The position numbers were made by a program, and so were the translations under genes. This document shows, piece after piece, positions 44,233 through 53,850 of a stretch of 64,000 bases of DNA. The stretch lies in contig NZ_JAERLY010000004.1 of assembly GCF_018256155.1 (NCBI RefSeq), forward strand, positions 1 to 64,000, read 5' to 3'. The notes under the pieces are model-generated. The model was not told the origin of the DNA, ran no database searches, and saw only the letters and a program-made list of their open reading frames with translations. The stretch's first letter is position 1. Each line of letters begins with the position of its first letter. Source of the stretch: Gluconobacter sp. Dm-62 (GTDB taxonomy: Bacteria; Pseudomonadota; Alphaproteobacteria; Acetobacterales; Acetobacteraceae).

Positions 44233-44895
44233 ATGAACAACCATCCCATACGCCTTCCATGGGTCGGATCGCGATACGAAGATACTCGTGTACTCATTAT
44301 GGGTGAAAGTCATCATTGTGATCCTGCCGATGAGTTCTCCCTCAACCTGACCCTTCGCGCCGTTGGTGCAAATTGCGACGGGACTCTCCCGTCTACATTT
44401 TTCAACGATATCAAAGATGCCGTTCTCGGCGAATTCTCTAACGCGACGCCGTCAAAAGAATTCTGGAACCAGTTCGCATTCGCCAATTTCTGCCAAGGCG
44501 CTGTCATCCGAAAGGAAGGATCTCCGTTGGAGAAGGCAACCCCTCAGATGTACAGGTCGGGCGAACAGGCTTTACCTACAATTATTTCCCTGCTTAAACC
44601 TCGGAAAGTACTTCTATTCTCCAGAGAATGCTGGAAGAAATACACTAAAAATATTCCTTCCATCTCTCGCGACAAGAAATTCGATCCCATCACATGTCCT
44701 GACGGAAAAAAGGCAGAAGTCCATTACTATGCTTCTGACGAACTTCTTTTCGCCTTCAGCTGTCTTTCCCTTTATCATCCAGGCTCATGGAATCGATCTG
44801 GACAAAGTGCAGGATACTGGCACCCAGTCATAACCGATTTTCTATCGCGAGATTTTCCAACAAACAGCACTATAGCTAACAGCTTGCCTGTTTGA
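44233..44895 (+). CDS. Low-GC protein with a possible uracil-DNA-glycosylase-like fold
   Basis: 220 residues, AT-richer than the neighbours. It opens RLPWVGSRYEDTRVLIMGES then HHC, and ends its globular part with CLSLYHPGSWNR. The two motifs sit where UDG-superfamily proteins carry their N-terminal catalytic GQDPYH-type and C-terminal HPS-type loops, so such a fold is inferred, weakly. It is flanked by core genes and has no obvious partner, suggesting acquisition. Confidence 0.6.
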   Translation: MNNHPIRLPWVGSRYEDTRVLIMGESHHCDPADEFSLNLTLRAVGANCDGTLPSTFFNDIKDAVLGEFSNATPSKEFWNQFAFANFCQGAVIRKEGSPLEKATPQMYRSGEQALPTIISLLKPRKVLLFSRECWKKYTKNIPSISRDKKFDPITCPDGKKAEVHYYASDELLFAFSCLSLYHPGSWNRSGQSAGYWHPVITDFLSRDFPTNSTIANSLPV

Positions 44896-44925
44896 CCGAC
44901 TGATTTTTTATGGAAACAGCGCAAA

Positions 44926-44957
44926 AAAGCCGCCTTCCAAATCCGAAAGACGGCTTT
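44926..44957 (-). terminator. Intrinsic terminator after ridA
   Basis: Read on minus, AAAGCCG ... CGGCTTTTTT closes a stem with inner CTT/AAG pairs and ends in a T-run, 30 bases past the ridA stop. Confidence 0.75.
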
Positions 44958-44986
44958 CTCATTCCCAAAAACCCGGAAACAAAACC

Positions 44987-45349
44987 CTACTTCAACGCAG
45001 CAATCGCCGTCATCTCAACACGCCATTCCGGCACAGCCAGCTTCGCCTCAACCGTCGCGCGGGCCGGTTTGCTCGCCGTATCCAGCCACGCATCCCACGC
45101 CCGGTTCATCGCACCGATTTCTCCGATATCCGTCAGGAAAATCTGCACCGACAAAATCCGGCTCTTGTCCGTCCCGAGCGATGCCAAAAGTGCATCGATC
45201 TGGCGCAGGATGTCGATCGTCTGCCCTTCCGTATCGAGGCTGGCATCATCCGCAACCTGACCGGCCAGATAGGCCAGCCCGTTATGGACCACCACGCCCG
45301 CAAGGCGCTCTTCTTCGAGGTGACGGGAAATATCGGCGTTCTTGCTCAC
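44987..45349 (-). CDS. RidA/YjgF family protein
   Basis: 120 residues, GTG start. The YjgF/RidA pattern is clear: GVVVHNGLAYLAGQVADD, SRILSVQIFLTDIGE and the closing ARATVEAKLAVPEWRVEM. RidA deaminates reactive enamine/imine intermediates from PLP enzymes. This variant has AKLA where catalytic RidA has arginine-bearing VARLP-type sequence, so it may belong to an Rid subfamily other than the archetype. Confidence 0.9.
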   Translation of the reverse strand: MSKNADISRHLEEERLAGVVVHNGLAYLAGQVADDASLDTEGQTIDILRQIDALLASLGTDKSRILSVQIFLTDIGEIGAMNRAWDAWLDTASKPARATVEAKLAVPEWRVEMTAIAALK

Positions 45350-45372
45350 GGGCGTGGACCTTCTGGCTGGAG

Positions 45373-45654
45373 TTACTGAAGCAGGGTCGGGATCATCTCG
45401 TGTTCGAGGATCGCATCAAGCGCGCTCTCCTCATCGTCCGCGACCGCCATCGGCGTGCCGTCAGCGGCATGAATGGCCACGACCAGCTCCCCGTCATGCA
45501 TGACAGATTTGACATAGGCGAGGTGGGACATGCCCAGCGTCAGGAGCTGAGGCCCCGTAATGCGGCGCAGATCCGCAGGGAGTTTGTCGTCCGAACGATC
45601 ACCGTTTTCGAAGGGATTGTTCAATTCAGGTTCCTTCTGAAGCCGCAGCGACAT
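45373..45654 (-). CDS. DUF1150 family protein
   Basis: 93 residues. The pattern TLGMSHLAYVKSVMHDGELV, then IHAADGTPMAVADDEESALD, is DUF1150, a small alphaproteobacterial family typically encoded right after a small heat-shock protein gene, as here (49-bp gap). Function unknown. Confidence 0.85.
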   Translation of the reverse strand: MSLRLQKEPELNNPFENGDRSDDKLPADLRRITGPQLLTLGMSHLAYVKSVMHDGELVVAIHAADGTPMAVADDEESALDAILEHEMIPTLLQ

Positions 45655-45703
45655 CCCGCCCGGCCTTGAGTTCAGTCTGTAAGAAATGACCGCGCGACCG
45701 GCC

Positions 45704-46216
45704 TTATTCGTCGTCGATATCGCGCGCCGGGCGCGTCGTGCGCCGCGTTTTCACAACGGGCGGCACCACTTCGTGATGGACCGTCGGCCCCGGCGCAGGG
45801 CTGCGTCGCCCCTGCGAAATTGCAATCCGCTTGACCCGCACTTCCGGCTCCGGACGCAGAAGATCGATATGCAGCAGCCCGTTATCAAGCCAGGCACCAC
45901 CGATCTCGATACCTTCCGCCAATACGAACGCCTTGTGGAACTGCCGCGCGGCAATCCCGCGATGCAGAAAAATGCGCCCCTGGCTGTCATCCGCCTGACG
46001 CCCGCGGATCACGAGCTGGTTGTCTTCCTGCGTGATCTGCAGATCGTCCATGACGAAACCCGCAACAGCCAGCGTAATGCGCAGGGCCGTGGAGCTGAGC
46101 TGCTCGATGTTGTAGGGGGGATAACCGTCGGACGTCGATTTGGCGGCACGCTCAAGCATCTGCTCGAGGTGATCGAAACCGAGGAACATCGGGGACGTGA
46201 ACAGGCGACCGGACAT
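45704..46216 (-). CDS. hsp20: Small heat-shock protein (Hsp20/IbpA type)
   Basis: 170 residues. The alpha-crystallin domain spans about 35-130 (YPPYNIEQLSSTALRITLAV; QLVIRGRQ; FLHRGIAARQFHKAF; LDNGLLHIDL), flanked by an N-terminal F-rich segment (FLGFDHLEQMLERA) and a Pro/Arg-rich tail. An ATP-independent holdase. A GGAGGAGG lies 10-17 bases before the start, and a sigma-32-like promoter is visible upstream. Confidence 0.93.
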   Translation of the reverse strand: MSGRLFTSPMFLGFDHLEQMLERAAKSTSDGYPPYNIEQLSSTALRITLAVAGFVMDDLQITQEDNQLVIRGRQADDSQGRIFLHRGIAARQFHKAFVLAEGIEIGGAWLDNGLLHIDLLRPEPEVRVKRIAISQGRRSPAPGPTVHHEVVPPVVKTRRTTRPARDIDDE

Positions 46217-46290
46217 AGGGCTAAAGCCTCCTCCATGAGCGAGACATACACAGGGCCGGTCCCATCATGCGGCAACCGGCTGACCCTACG

Positions 46291-46318
46291 ATATGGTGTC
46301 CACCCCTACAGATGCAAG
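46291..46318 (-). promoter_or_regulatory. RpoH (sigma-32)-like promoter of hsp20
   Basis: On minus: CTTGCA, 14 bases, CACCATAT. The RpoH consensus is CTTGAA, 13-15 bases, CCCCATNT. It ends 75 bases before the hsp20 start. The position upstream of a heat-shock gene supports the call. Confidence 0.6.
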
Positions 46319-46407
46319 CTCTGCCCTCATGGGACAGCGCGGAAAACCTGCACTCAAACCTCATCTTGGACTGGCATTCGGCGCCCGCGCTCGCTACATC
46401 GCAGGGC

Positions 46408-46962
46408 ATGAGCGAATTCGATTTCCTGTCCGGCATCGACGATGTGCCGCCCACCCCGATCCTGATCGCCCCCCAGCCCGTGCTGCGGGAGGTCACCCGC
46501 GACGTGCGCCCCGAAGACATCGCCTTCATCCGCGACCAGCTTCCGGGCATGTTTTCAGCCATGTACAAGGCTCCGGGCATCGGCCTCGCCGCCCCGCAGG
46601 TCGGCCTTGGCATGCGCTTCGCCCTGGTGGACGTGGCCGAGGAAGACGCCCCGCGTGAGCCCATGCTGCTGATCAACCCGGAAATCATTTCTGATTCCGA
46701 TCAGCTCGCCGCGCGTGAGGAAGGCTGCCTCTCACTGCCGAACCAGTATGCCGAAGTCGTCCGTCCCGAATCGATCCGCGTGCGCTACCGCAACCTCGCG
46801 GGCGAAACGCTCGAGCGGGATGCGTCCGGCCTGCTCGCCACCTGCATCCAGCACGAGATGGACCATCTCGACGGCATCCTGTTCGTCGATCACCTCTCGA
46901 CGCTCAAGCGCAACATGATCATGCGCCGCCTCGCCAAAGAGCAGAAACTCGGAAGGCGCTGA
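46408..46962 (+). CDS. def: Peptide deformylase
   Basis: 184 residues. All three motifs are intact: GIGLAAPQVG (57-66), EGCLSLP (Cys107) and HEMDHLDG (His149, Glu150, His153). It removes the formyl group from nascent proteins. The start MSEFDFLSG is chosen by family length; upstream in-frame ATGs lie in the hsp20 promoter region. It pairs with fmt 6 bases on. Confidence 0.96.
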   Translation: MSEFDFLSGIDDVPPTPILIAPQPVLREVTRDVRPEDIAFIRDQLPGMFSAMYKAPGIGLAAPQVGLGMRFALVDVAEEDAPREPMLLINPEIISDSDQLAAREEGCLSLPNQYAEVVRPESIRVRYRNLAGETLERDASGLLATCIQHEMDHLDGILFVDHLSTLKRNMIMRRLAKEQKLGRR

Positions 46963-46968
46963 TCCCCG

Positions 46969-47883
46969 ATGCGGCTGATTTTCATGGGAACGCCGGACTT
47001 CTCGGTCCCGGCACTGCACGCCCTGCTCAAGGCAGGTCACGAGGTGGTCGTGGTCTACACGCAGCCACCCCGCCCGGCAGGACGCGGCAAGGCGCTCCGC
47101 CGCTCGCCGGTCCATGAAGCCGCCGAAGCCGCAGGCATCGAGGTCCGCACCCCTGCACGCGTCCGCCGCGATACGGCCGAACACGACGCCTTCGCCGCGC
47201 TGAACGCCGATGCCGCCGTGGTCGCCGCCTATGGTCTCATTCTGCCAAAAGCGATGCTGGACGCCCCGCGTCTGGGCTGCCTGAACATCCATGCGAGCCT
47301 CCTGCCCCGCTGGCGTGGGGCATCGCCCATCCAGTCTGCCATCCTCGCAGGAGATGCCCAGAGCGGCGTCTCCATTATGCAGATGGATGAAGGCCTCGAC
47401 ACCGGCGCGGTCCTGCTGGAAGAAGCCACACCGATCAGCGCGACTGATACCGCGAGCACGCTGCACGATCGCCTGTCCGAAATCGGTGGCCGGTTGGTTG
47501 TCCGTGCGCTCGCCGAACAGCCGAAACCTGTGCCGCAGCCCGAAGACGGCGTCACTTGCGCCGAACGCCTGACCCGCGATCATGGCCGCATCGACTGGAC
47601 GCGCACCGCCGCCGAGATCGACCGCCAGATCCGCGGCCTCACTCCCTGGCCCGGCGCGTTCACAACGCTCGACGACGTAGTCCTGAAAATCGGCAGCGCC
47701 ACTCCGCTGCCCACGGAAAGCCACAGCGCAGACCCCGGCACAACGCTCGACGATGCCCTGACCATCGCCTGTGGCACCGGCGCCCTGCGTCTCGACCGCC
47801 TGCAAAAACCCGGACGCAGCATGATGTCCGCTGCCGATTTCCTGCGCGGCCAGCCCCTCCCGAAAGGGACGCGCCTTGTCTGA
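46969..47883 (+). CDS. fmt: Methionyl-tRNA formyltransferase
   Basis: 304 residues. IFMGTPDFSVPALHALL, then GLILPKAMLDAPRLGCLNIH (with the HASLLPRWRGASPIQ substrate loop) and MQMDEGLDTGAVL are the Fmt signature. It formylates initiator Met-tRNA. Overlaps truA by 8 bases. Confidence 0.97.
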   Translation: MRLIFMGTPDFSVPALHALLKAGHEVVVVYTQPPRPAGRGKALRRSPVHEAAEAAGIEVRTPARVRRDTAEHDAFAALNADAAVVAAYGLILPKAMLDAPRLGCLNIHASLLPRWRGASPIQSAILAGDAQSGVSIMQMDEGLDTGAVLLEEATPISATDTASTLHDRLSEIGGRLVVRALAEQPKPVPQPEDGVTCAERLTRDHGRIDWTRTAAEIDRQIRGLTPWPGAFTTLDDVVLKIGSATPLPTESHSADPGTTLDDALTIACGTGALRLDRLQKPGRSMMSAADFLRGQPLPKGTRLV

Positions 47884-48679
47884 CACGCAGACCGCAACAC
47901 CCACCGGTCTCAACCGCTGGGCGCTGCGCATCGAATATGACGGCACCGGCTATGTCGGCTGGCAGAAACAGCATGAAGGCACGTCCATTCAGAGCCTGAT
48001 CGAGGCCGCTGCCACAAAACTCGTACGCAACCGTGCCGTCCCGAGCATCACGGCCGGACGGACCGATGCCGGCGTTCACGCTGCGGGCATGGTCATCCAT
48101 CTCGATTTCCCGGATGACGCCCCGATCGATGCCCGACAGATCCGCGAAGGCATGGGCTACCACCTCAAGCCACACCGCGTGGTCGTGCTCGAAGCCGCAA
48201 AGGTCGGCCCGGAGTGGAACGCGCGTTTCTCCGCCACATGGCGCAGCTACCGCTACACCATCCTCAATCGCGTCGCCCGCCCTGGCCTGATGGAAAACCG
48301 CGTCTGGCACATCAAACGCCCGCTGGACGTCACGCTGATGCAGCAGGCCGCAAACCACCTGCTCGGCCCGCATGACTTCACGTCATTCCGCGCCGTGGCC
48401 TGTCAGGCCAGAAGCCCCATCCGCACGCTGGACATCCTGAACATCCACCGCGATGGCGATCTGGTCATGATCGACACGAAGGCGCGCTCCTTCCTGCATC
48501 ATCAGGTCCGCAACATGGCCGGCACCCTGATGATGATCGGCTCACATCAGTGGCCTGTCGATAAAATGATCGATATTCTGGACGCCAAAGACCGCTGTGC
48601 AGCCGGACAGACAGCCCCGCCAGAAGGGCTCTGCCTGATGGATGTCGGCTACCCCGACAATCCCTTCACCCGGACCTAG
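47876..48679 (+). CDS. truA: tRNA pseudouridine synthase A
   Basis: 267 residues. LRIEYDGTGYVGWQ, the catalytic aspartate in ITAGRTDAGVHAAG, NARFSATWRSYRY and HHQVRNMAGTLMMIG are diagnostic. It modifies positions 38-40 of the tRNA anticodon arm. Third gene of def-fmt-truA; its stop overlaps the convergent membrane-protein gene by 4 bases. Confidence 0.97.
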   Translation: MSDTQTATPTGLNRWALRIEYDGTGYVGWQKQHEGTSIQSLIEAAATKLVRNRAVPSITAGRTDAGVHAAGMVIHLDFPDDAPIDARQIREGMGYHLKPHRVVVLEAAKVGPEWNARFSATWRSYRYTILNRVARPGLMENRVWHIKRPLDVTLMQQAANHLLGPHDFTSFRAVACQARSPIRTLDILNIHRDGDLVMIDTKARSFLHHQVRNMAGTLMMIGSHQWPVDKMIDILDAKDRCAAGQTAPPEGLCLMDVGYPDNPFTRT

Positions 48680-49299
48680 GACGACAGCCCGAGCAGGTCC
48701 ACAAACGCATTGTAATGCGGTGGCAGAAGCCACAACACCCAGAGCAGCCCCACCACCGGCAGCGTCTGCAACACGGTCATCAAAAACGCCTGCCACCTTG
48801 TGGTCACAAGCCCGACCTTCGTCACATACCAGGTCAGCCACAGCGTGTAGAGCTGCGCTCCAAAGGCGAGCCCCGCCAGCGCCTGACCGGATGCGGCCGC
48901 CCCCGGCAACACCAGATGCAACACACCCTGCGCCATGATGAGCATGGCCAGCGGCAGCCACCCACACCACAAAGACGCCGTAGCATAGCGCGTCCACAAG
49001 CCCTTACGGCTCAGAAACCCCGCATAAAACTCCGACACCACAAGCTGCAACAGCGTGCAGACCAGCGGCACCACAGCCCGCACCAGCCCCATGAACAGCT
49101 CCGCCGGCGGCAGCATAAACGCCATCCACACGCCGATCAGCGCCAGCGCAATGGTAGGCGCAAGCGCTGCAAACAACGCTCCCGCTCCAGGTGCGAAACA
49201 GTTGATTCCTTCGGACCGTCCCCGCCCCAGAAGCCACACGCCCAGAGGGATGGCCATGGTGCCAGAAGGTAGAAACTGACCCGGCCGTCCGGAATTCAC
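48676..49299 (-). CDS. Multi-pass membrane protein of unknown function
   Basis: 207 residues with about five helices ([99 protein letters not shown]), arranged somewhat like Yip1-domain proteins. The GTG start overlaps the dapE stop (GTGA), making it the third gene of dapD-dapE. A role tied to the cell wall would be guesswork. Confidence 0.7.
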   Translation of the reverse strand: MNSGRPGQFLPSGTMAIPLGVWLLGRGRSEGINCFAPGAGALFAALAPTIALALIGVWMAFMLPPAELFMGLVRAVVPLVCTLLQLVVSEFYAGFLSRKGLWTRYATASLWCGWLPLAMLIMAQGVLHLVLPGAAASGQALAGLAFGAQLYTLWLTWYVTKVGLVTTRWQAFLMTVLQTLPVVGLLWVLWLLPPHYNAFVDLLGLSS

Positions 49300-50441
49300 A
49301 GTCCGTATCCTTCCATGAACGCCAGATAGATCCGCGTCAGATCCTCCAGTGTTCCAAGCTCAACGTTCTCGTCCCGCTTGTGCATGGTCGCTCCGACAAG
49401 CCCGAACTCCGCGACCTCGCAATACCGCGAAATGAACCGCGCATCCGACGTCCCACCGCCCGTATCCAGTCGGGGCACACGCCCCGTCACGGTCCGGACA
49501 GCCTCAGAAAGACACGTCACCGCATCGCCCGGCTGCGTCAGAAACGACTCACCACTGATCGACACATGCACATCCGCCTGCGGCGCATGACGTCGCACCA
49601 CGTCCTCGATCCACGCCCTCAGCGCGGCCCCGGTATGCAGATCATTGAACCGGATATTCAGCCGCCCGACAGCCTGCGCGGGAATAACATTGGTCGCAGC
49701 ATTGCCAACATCGATGCTCGTGACCTGAAGGGACGACGGATCAAACCACTCGCTCCCCGCATCCAGCTCCCGCGCCGTCAGTTCGGAAAACGCCGCCAGC
49801 AGACGATGCACCGGATTATCCGCCAGATGCGGATACGCCACATGCCCCTGCGTCCCCTGCACGGTTACAACAGCATTCATGCTGCCCCGACGCCCGATCT
49901 TGATGACATCACCCAGAGCTTCGGGATTGGTAGGCTCGCCCAGAATACAGAAATCCGGAAGCTCACCGCGCTCCGCCAGCCATTCCATGACCGGCTTGGT
50001 GCCGAAATGTGCCGGGCCTTCCTCATCTCCCGTAATCAGCAGCGAGATAGAACCCTTCAGCGGCCCCTGTTCCAGCCGCCGCGCCACGGCCGCTACGAAA
50101 CAGGCCACCCCGCCCTTCATGTCCGCGATCCCGCGCCCATAAAGCCGACCGTCCTGAACCACGGCCGCAAACGGATCATGCGCCCAGCCCTCACCCGGCG
50201 GGACAACATCCGTATGCCCTGCAAAACAGAGCACAGGATGCCCCGTCCCCAGCCGGGCATACAGATTAGGCGTCGGCGCCTCAGCAGGACCAAACGGAAG
50301 ATGGACCGTCTCGAACCCCATCCCTTCCAGCGCCGCAGCGAGAAGAGCCTGAGCCCCCCCATCCGCGGGGGTTACAGACGGACATCGCAGAAGATCCCGC
50401 GCCAGCGCCACAGGATCTGTCGGCAGGCGTGATCCGGTCAC
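49296..50441 (-). CDS. dapE: Succinyl-diaminopimelate desuccinylase
   Basis: 381 residues, M20 dizinc hydrolase. [16 protein letters not shown] (metal His and Asp), [14 protein letters not shown] (bridging Asp), [12 protein letters not shown] (catalytic Glu pair) and the final metal histidine in [11 protein letters not shown] are present. It yields LL-diaminopimelate for lysine and peptidoglycan. GTG start, 5 bases after dapD. Confidence 0.96.
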   Translation of the reverse strand: MTGSRLPTDPVALARDLLRCPSVTPADGGAQALLAAALEGMGFETVHLPFGPAEAPTPNLYARLGTGHPVLCFAGHTDVVPPGEGWAHDPFAAVVQDGRLYGRGIADMKGGVACFVAAVARRLEQGPLKGSISLLITGDEEGPAHFGTKPVMEWLAERGELPDFCILGEPTNPEALGDVIKIGRRGSMNAVVTVQGTQGHVAYPHLADNPVHRLLAAFSELTARELDAGSEWFDPSSLQVTSIDVGNAATNVIPAQAVGRLNIRFNDLHTGAALRAWIEDVVRRHAPQADVHVSISGESFLTQPGDAVTCLSEAVRTVTGRVPRLDTGGGTSDARFISRYCEVAEFGLVGATMHKRDENVELGTLEDLTRIYLAFMEGYGL

Positions 50442-50446
50442 GATAC

Positions 50447-51277
50447 TCAGTCGCGCAGAAGATCGTTGATGGACGTCTTCGAACGTGTCCGCTCATCCAC
50501 ACGCTTGACGATCACCGCACAGGCCAGCGACGGCATGCCCGGCTCCTTCGGAGGCAGCGTGCCGGGGATCACGACAGAATAGGCCGGAACCCGTCCCATA
50601 AAGATCTCACCCGTCGCACGGTCCACGATCTTGGTGGACGCACCAAGGAACACACCCATCGACAGGACGGAGCCCTTTTCGACAACCACGCCCTCGGCCA
50701 CTTCCGAGCGCGCACCGATGAAGCAGTCGTCCTCAATGATGACCGGAGCAGCCTGCAAGGGCTCCAGAACGCCACCAATGCCTGCACCGCCGCTGATATG
50801 GCAGTTCTTGCCAATCTGCGCACAGGAACCAACCGTTGCCCAAGTGTCGATCATCGTGCCGCTATCGACGCGCGCGCCCACATTCACAAAGCTCGGCATC
50901 AGCACCACATTCGGCGCAATAAACGCGGAACGACGCACGATTGCACCCGGAACCGCGCGGAACCCGGCCTCGGCAAAACGGAACTGGTCCCAGCCGTCAA
51001 ACTTCAGCGGAACCTTGTCAAAAGCAGGCTCGCCACCGCAACCACGCTCCATGACCCGGCTGTCATTCAGACGGAACGAGAGCAGGACGGCCTTCTTCAG
51101 CCACTCATGAACGATCCAGCCTTCTGCGGAAGGCTCGGCAACGCGCAAAGTTCCGGCATCAAGCGCGGACAGGGCTTTTTCCACGATGTCGCGGTCTTCG
51201 CCTTCCGTACGGGCGCTGAGAGTCGTACGGCGCTCCCAGAGAGCTTCGATGGCAGTACGGAGGGGTGCATTCGGCAT
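50447..51277 (-). CDS. dapD: Tetrahydrodipicolinate N-succinyltransferase
   Basis: About 276 residues. [14 protein letters not shown] [20 protein letters not shown], then the left-handed hexapeptide helix ([40 protein letters not shown]) are DapD hallmarks. It makes N-succinyl-2-amino-6-oxopimelate. Start at 51277 or the adjacent ATG at 51280; an upstream extension to 51319 is not family-like. Confidence 0.96.
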   Translation of the reverse strand: MPNAPLRTAIEALWERRTTLSARTEGEDRDIVEKALSALDAGTLRVAEPSAEGWIVHEWLKKAVLLSFRLNDSRVMERGCGGEPAFDKVPLKFDGWDQFRFAEAGFRAVPGAIVRRSAFIAPNVVLMPSFVNVGARVDSGTMIDTWATVGSCAQIGKNCHISGGAGIGGVLEPLQAAPVIIEDDCFIGARSEVAEGVVVEKGSVLSMGVFLGASTKIVDRATGEIFMGRVPAYSVVIPGTLPPKEPGMPSLACAVIVKRVDERTRSKTSINDLLRD

Positions 51278-51488
51278 CATGTCGGTCCGGTAAGAAGAAG
51301 CAGAAATCCGCCGGACCATGCGGTTCCGGGCGTTTCATGTCAACGGATCTTTACCCCGGACATCATCCTGCAGAGATCGCGGTATTGGTAATGACTTCTT
51401 AACCGCCGGCGCTTATGAAAACCAAAGGGCTTCAAAGGGCTGGCCCAGCTGGAAGCTCTTTCTGCGGGATTCGTCACCCTTGCCTGAT

Positions 51489-52862
51489 ATGCGTTCCCTG
51501 TTCTCCCAGATCATGAATGGCTCGTCCCCCGACAGCCCTGTCACGTCTCAGCATGACTTGCGAAACATGCTGGCGTCGACACTCGAAAGCCGCGAACGCT
51601 GGCGATCACTACTCTATCAGGCCGTGGATCTGGTTTTCGAAACGGACAACCGGGGCCGGATCATCGTGATTTCTCCCGAAACATGGCTCGGCCAACCCAC
51701 CACCGCACTGATCGGACGCCCGTTCAGTACATTATGTGGCTCAGTCGACATCCTCCAGCCTCACACAGGCTCGCCCCTCCAGATCACAAGCCCGCAGGGT
51801 ACGCCCCTGACCGTGATCCTTTCATCCTGCCCGTTTCACGACAGTGCAGGCCAGATCACCGGAACACGTGGCACCCTCAAGGCTATCTCCTCCCGCGTTG
51901 ACACACCCGTCCACCCGCCGGCACCCGCCAAAGTCGAGGCCACACCTCTTCCTGAAAATAACGGGGTCGCCATCCTCGCGGCCGTCACAACCGCACTCCG
52001 CAAGGCCATCGTGCCGAGACTTGCCTCCGCCGCCGCAATGGAAGCGCTGCTCGCTCCCCTCGCGGCCGAAGGTGCCCTGCAGGATACGGCCAACCCGAAA
52101 AGCCTGCTCTACAGCTCCTCCCCTCTCCCCAGCGACATCCAGAATGTCCTGTCCACCAGCACGTCGCAAACCGGCACCAGTGTTTTCCGGGCGGGAACAC
52201 GGCACGCCCTGATCTGTCGTGAGAACATCCGCAGCCTCAAGCAGCTCTACCTCGTCGTCTGGCGCGCCGAACCCTGGTCCATCGTGGACCAGCAGCTGTG
52301 CCAGACTGTCTGTTCCCTGCTGACAGGGTTCTGGGAACTGGACAGCATCCACCGCCGGATCCTGATCGATTCCGACTACGACATTTCGTCGAACCTGCTG
52401 AACTGGAACGGCCTGAAAGCGGAAATCGAACGCCGCGCCCGCCGGCTCGATCAGGAGACCATGCCCGCGACCCTGATCGTTGCCCGCGTCCCCGGCCTGA
52501 CAGAACTGTCAAAGACCCACGGCTTCGAAGGCGGCGAGGATGCGTTGCGGCAGTGCGTGGCGCTCCTGCGCAAAGCTGTCCGCCCGACAGATGCCATTGG
52601 CCGTATCAGCAACAATGTTTTCGGGCTCTGGATGGACGGTGGCGATCGCTTCGCCGCAGCAGAACGGGCCGAACGTATGACGGCCCACGGTATTCCGATT
52701 CTGATCGACCCGCCGGTGCACCTGCCACTGCAACTCGGACTGGTCTCCCGCGAAGCCAACGCACAGGAAACACCCGAGACCCTGCTGGAACGCGGCATGC
52801 AGGCTTTGCAGGAGGGAGTGGCCGAAAACAGAAAATGGCGCTTCTCACACGAAGCGCCATAA
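51489..52862 (+). CDS. PAS-like protein with a degenerate GGDEF domain
   Basis: About 457 residues. A PAS-like segment (LYQAVDLVFETDNRGRIIVI, about 45-135) leads through a Pro-rich linker to a GAF-like middle (about 170-300) and a C-terminal diguanylate-cyclase fold (ATLIVARVPGLTELSKTHGF then EGGEDALRQCVALLRKAV). At the active-site turn, GRISNNVFGLWMDG stands where GGDEF proteins have R-x-GGDEF-x-x-L, so catalysis is unlikely. A c-di-GMP or GTP sensor or scaffold role is inferred. The start is uncertain: the open frame extends to 51318, but the extra 57 residues look non-coding. Confidence 0.72.
   Translation: MRSLFSQIMNGSSPDSPVTSQHDLRNMLASTLESRERWRSLLYQAVDLVFETDNRGRIIVISPETWLGQPTTALIGRPFSTLCGSVDILQPHTGSPLQITSPQGTPLTVILSSCPFHDSAGQITGTRGTLKAISSRVDTPVHPPAPAKVEATPLPENNGVAILAAVTTALRKAIVPRLASAAAMEALLAPLAAEGALQDTANPKSLLYSSSPLPSDIQNVLSTSTSQTGTSVFRAGTRHALICRENIRSLKQLYLVVWRAEPWSIVDQQLCQTVCSLLTGFWELDSIHRRILIDSDYDISSNLLNWNGLKAEIERRARRLDQETMPATLIVARVPGLTELSKTHGFEGGEDALRQCVALLRKAVRPTDAIGRISNNVFGLWMDGGDRFAAAERAERMTAHGIPILIDPPVHLPLQLGLVSREANAQETPETLLERGMQALQEGVAENRKWRFSHEAP
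52824..52860 (-). terminator. Terminator of argB inside the end of the convergent gene
   Basis: ATGGCGCTTC and GAAGCGCCAT make a perfect 10-bp stem with a 6-base loop; on minus it is followed by TTTTCTGTTTT. It spans the last codons of the GGDEF-like gene. Confidence 0.8.
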
Positions 52863-52890
52863 TCCTCAGTCCAGTTCCTGTATCTACCAT

Positions 52891-53850
52891 TTACGCCTTG
52901 ATCAGCGTTCCCGGCCCTGCCCGCGTGAACAGCTCCAGCAGGCAGCTATGCGGCACCCGTCCATCCAGAATCACGGCGGCCTTCGCACCCTTGCGCACTG
53001 CCTCGAGACAGGTTTCGACCTTGGGGATCATGCCCCCCGAAATCGACCCGTCCGCAATCCGGCGCAGGGCCTCTTCCGCACTCAGTTCCTCAATGAGCTT
53101 GCCGTTCTCATCCAGCACACCCGGAACATCCGTCAGCATCAGCAGACGCGACGCATGCACCGCACCGGCAATTGCACCGGCCGCTGTATCGGCATTGATG
53201 TTGTAGGTCTCGCCGTCCTCGCCAACACCCACCGGCGCGATTACTGGGATCAGACCAGAACCTAGCAGGGCATACAGAACCCGCGGATCAATCTTCTCCG
53301 GCTGCCCGACAAATCCCAGGTCAATAACCTTTTCGATTTCGCTGCCCGGGTCGCGCTTCGTGCGCGTCAGACGGCGCGCCTGAATCAGCCCACCATCCTT
53401 GCCGGAAATACCAACAGCCAGCGCGCCAGCCCGGTTGATCAGATCGGCCACCTGCTTGTTGACGCTGCCCGACAGAACCATCTCGATTACGTCGACCATC
53501 GACTTGTCGGTCACCCGCAGCCCGTCGATGAACTCCGAACGGATCTTCAGCCGGTCCAGCATCGCACTGATCTGCGGACCACCGCCATGCACAACGATCG
53601 GATTGATCCCGACCAGTTTGAGCAGGGAAATATCATAGCCAAACGCATGCGCCAGCTTGCCCTCACCCATGGCATGACCGCCATATTTGACGACAATCGT
53701 ATCCCCTGCATAGCGCCGCAGGAACGGCAGCGCACTTGAAAGAATGGCGGCCTGCTGCTGGGCCTCTTCCGCATTCACGACAGGCGCCACGTCGGGCCGC
53801 TTTTCGCTGTGAGTCTTGCTGCGATTTTCGATGGGGGTCTTACTGGTCAT
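52891..53850 (-). CDS. argB: Acetylglutamate kinase
   Basis: 319 residues. [12 protein letters not shown] and [16 protein letters not shown] (glycine-rich ATP/NAG loops), [14 protein letters not shown], and [13 protein letters not shown] match ArgB; the extended N-terminal helix ([20 protein letters not shown]) is the feature of the arginine-inhibitable hexameric type. Second step of arginine synthesis. The start at 53850 overlaps the engB stop (ATGA); a longer reading enters engB. Confidence 0.96.
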   Translation of the reverse strand: MTSKTPIENRSKTHSEKRPDVAPVVNAEEAQQQAAILSSALPFLRRYAGDTIVVKYGGHAMGEGKLAHAFGYDISLLKLVGINPIVVHGGGPQISAMLDRLKIRSEFIDGLRVTDKSMVDVIEMVLSGSVNKQVADLINRAGALAVGISGKDGGLIQARRLTRTKRDPGSEIEKVIDLGFVGQPEKIDPRVLYALLGSGLIPVIAPVGVGEDGETYNINADTAAGAIAGAVHASRLLMLTDVPGVLDENGKLIEELSAEEALRRIADGSISGGMIPKVETCLEAVRKGAKAAVILDGRVPHSCLLELFTRAGPGTLIKA

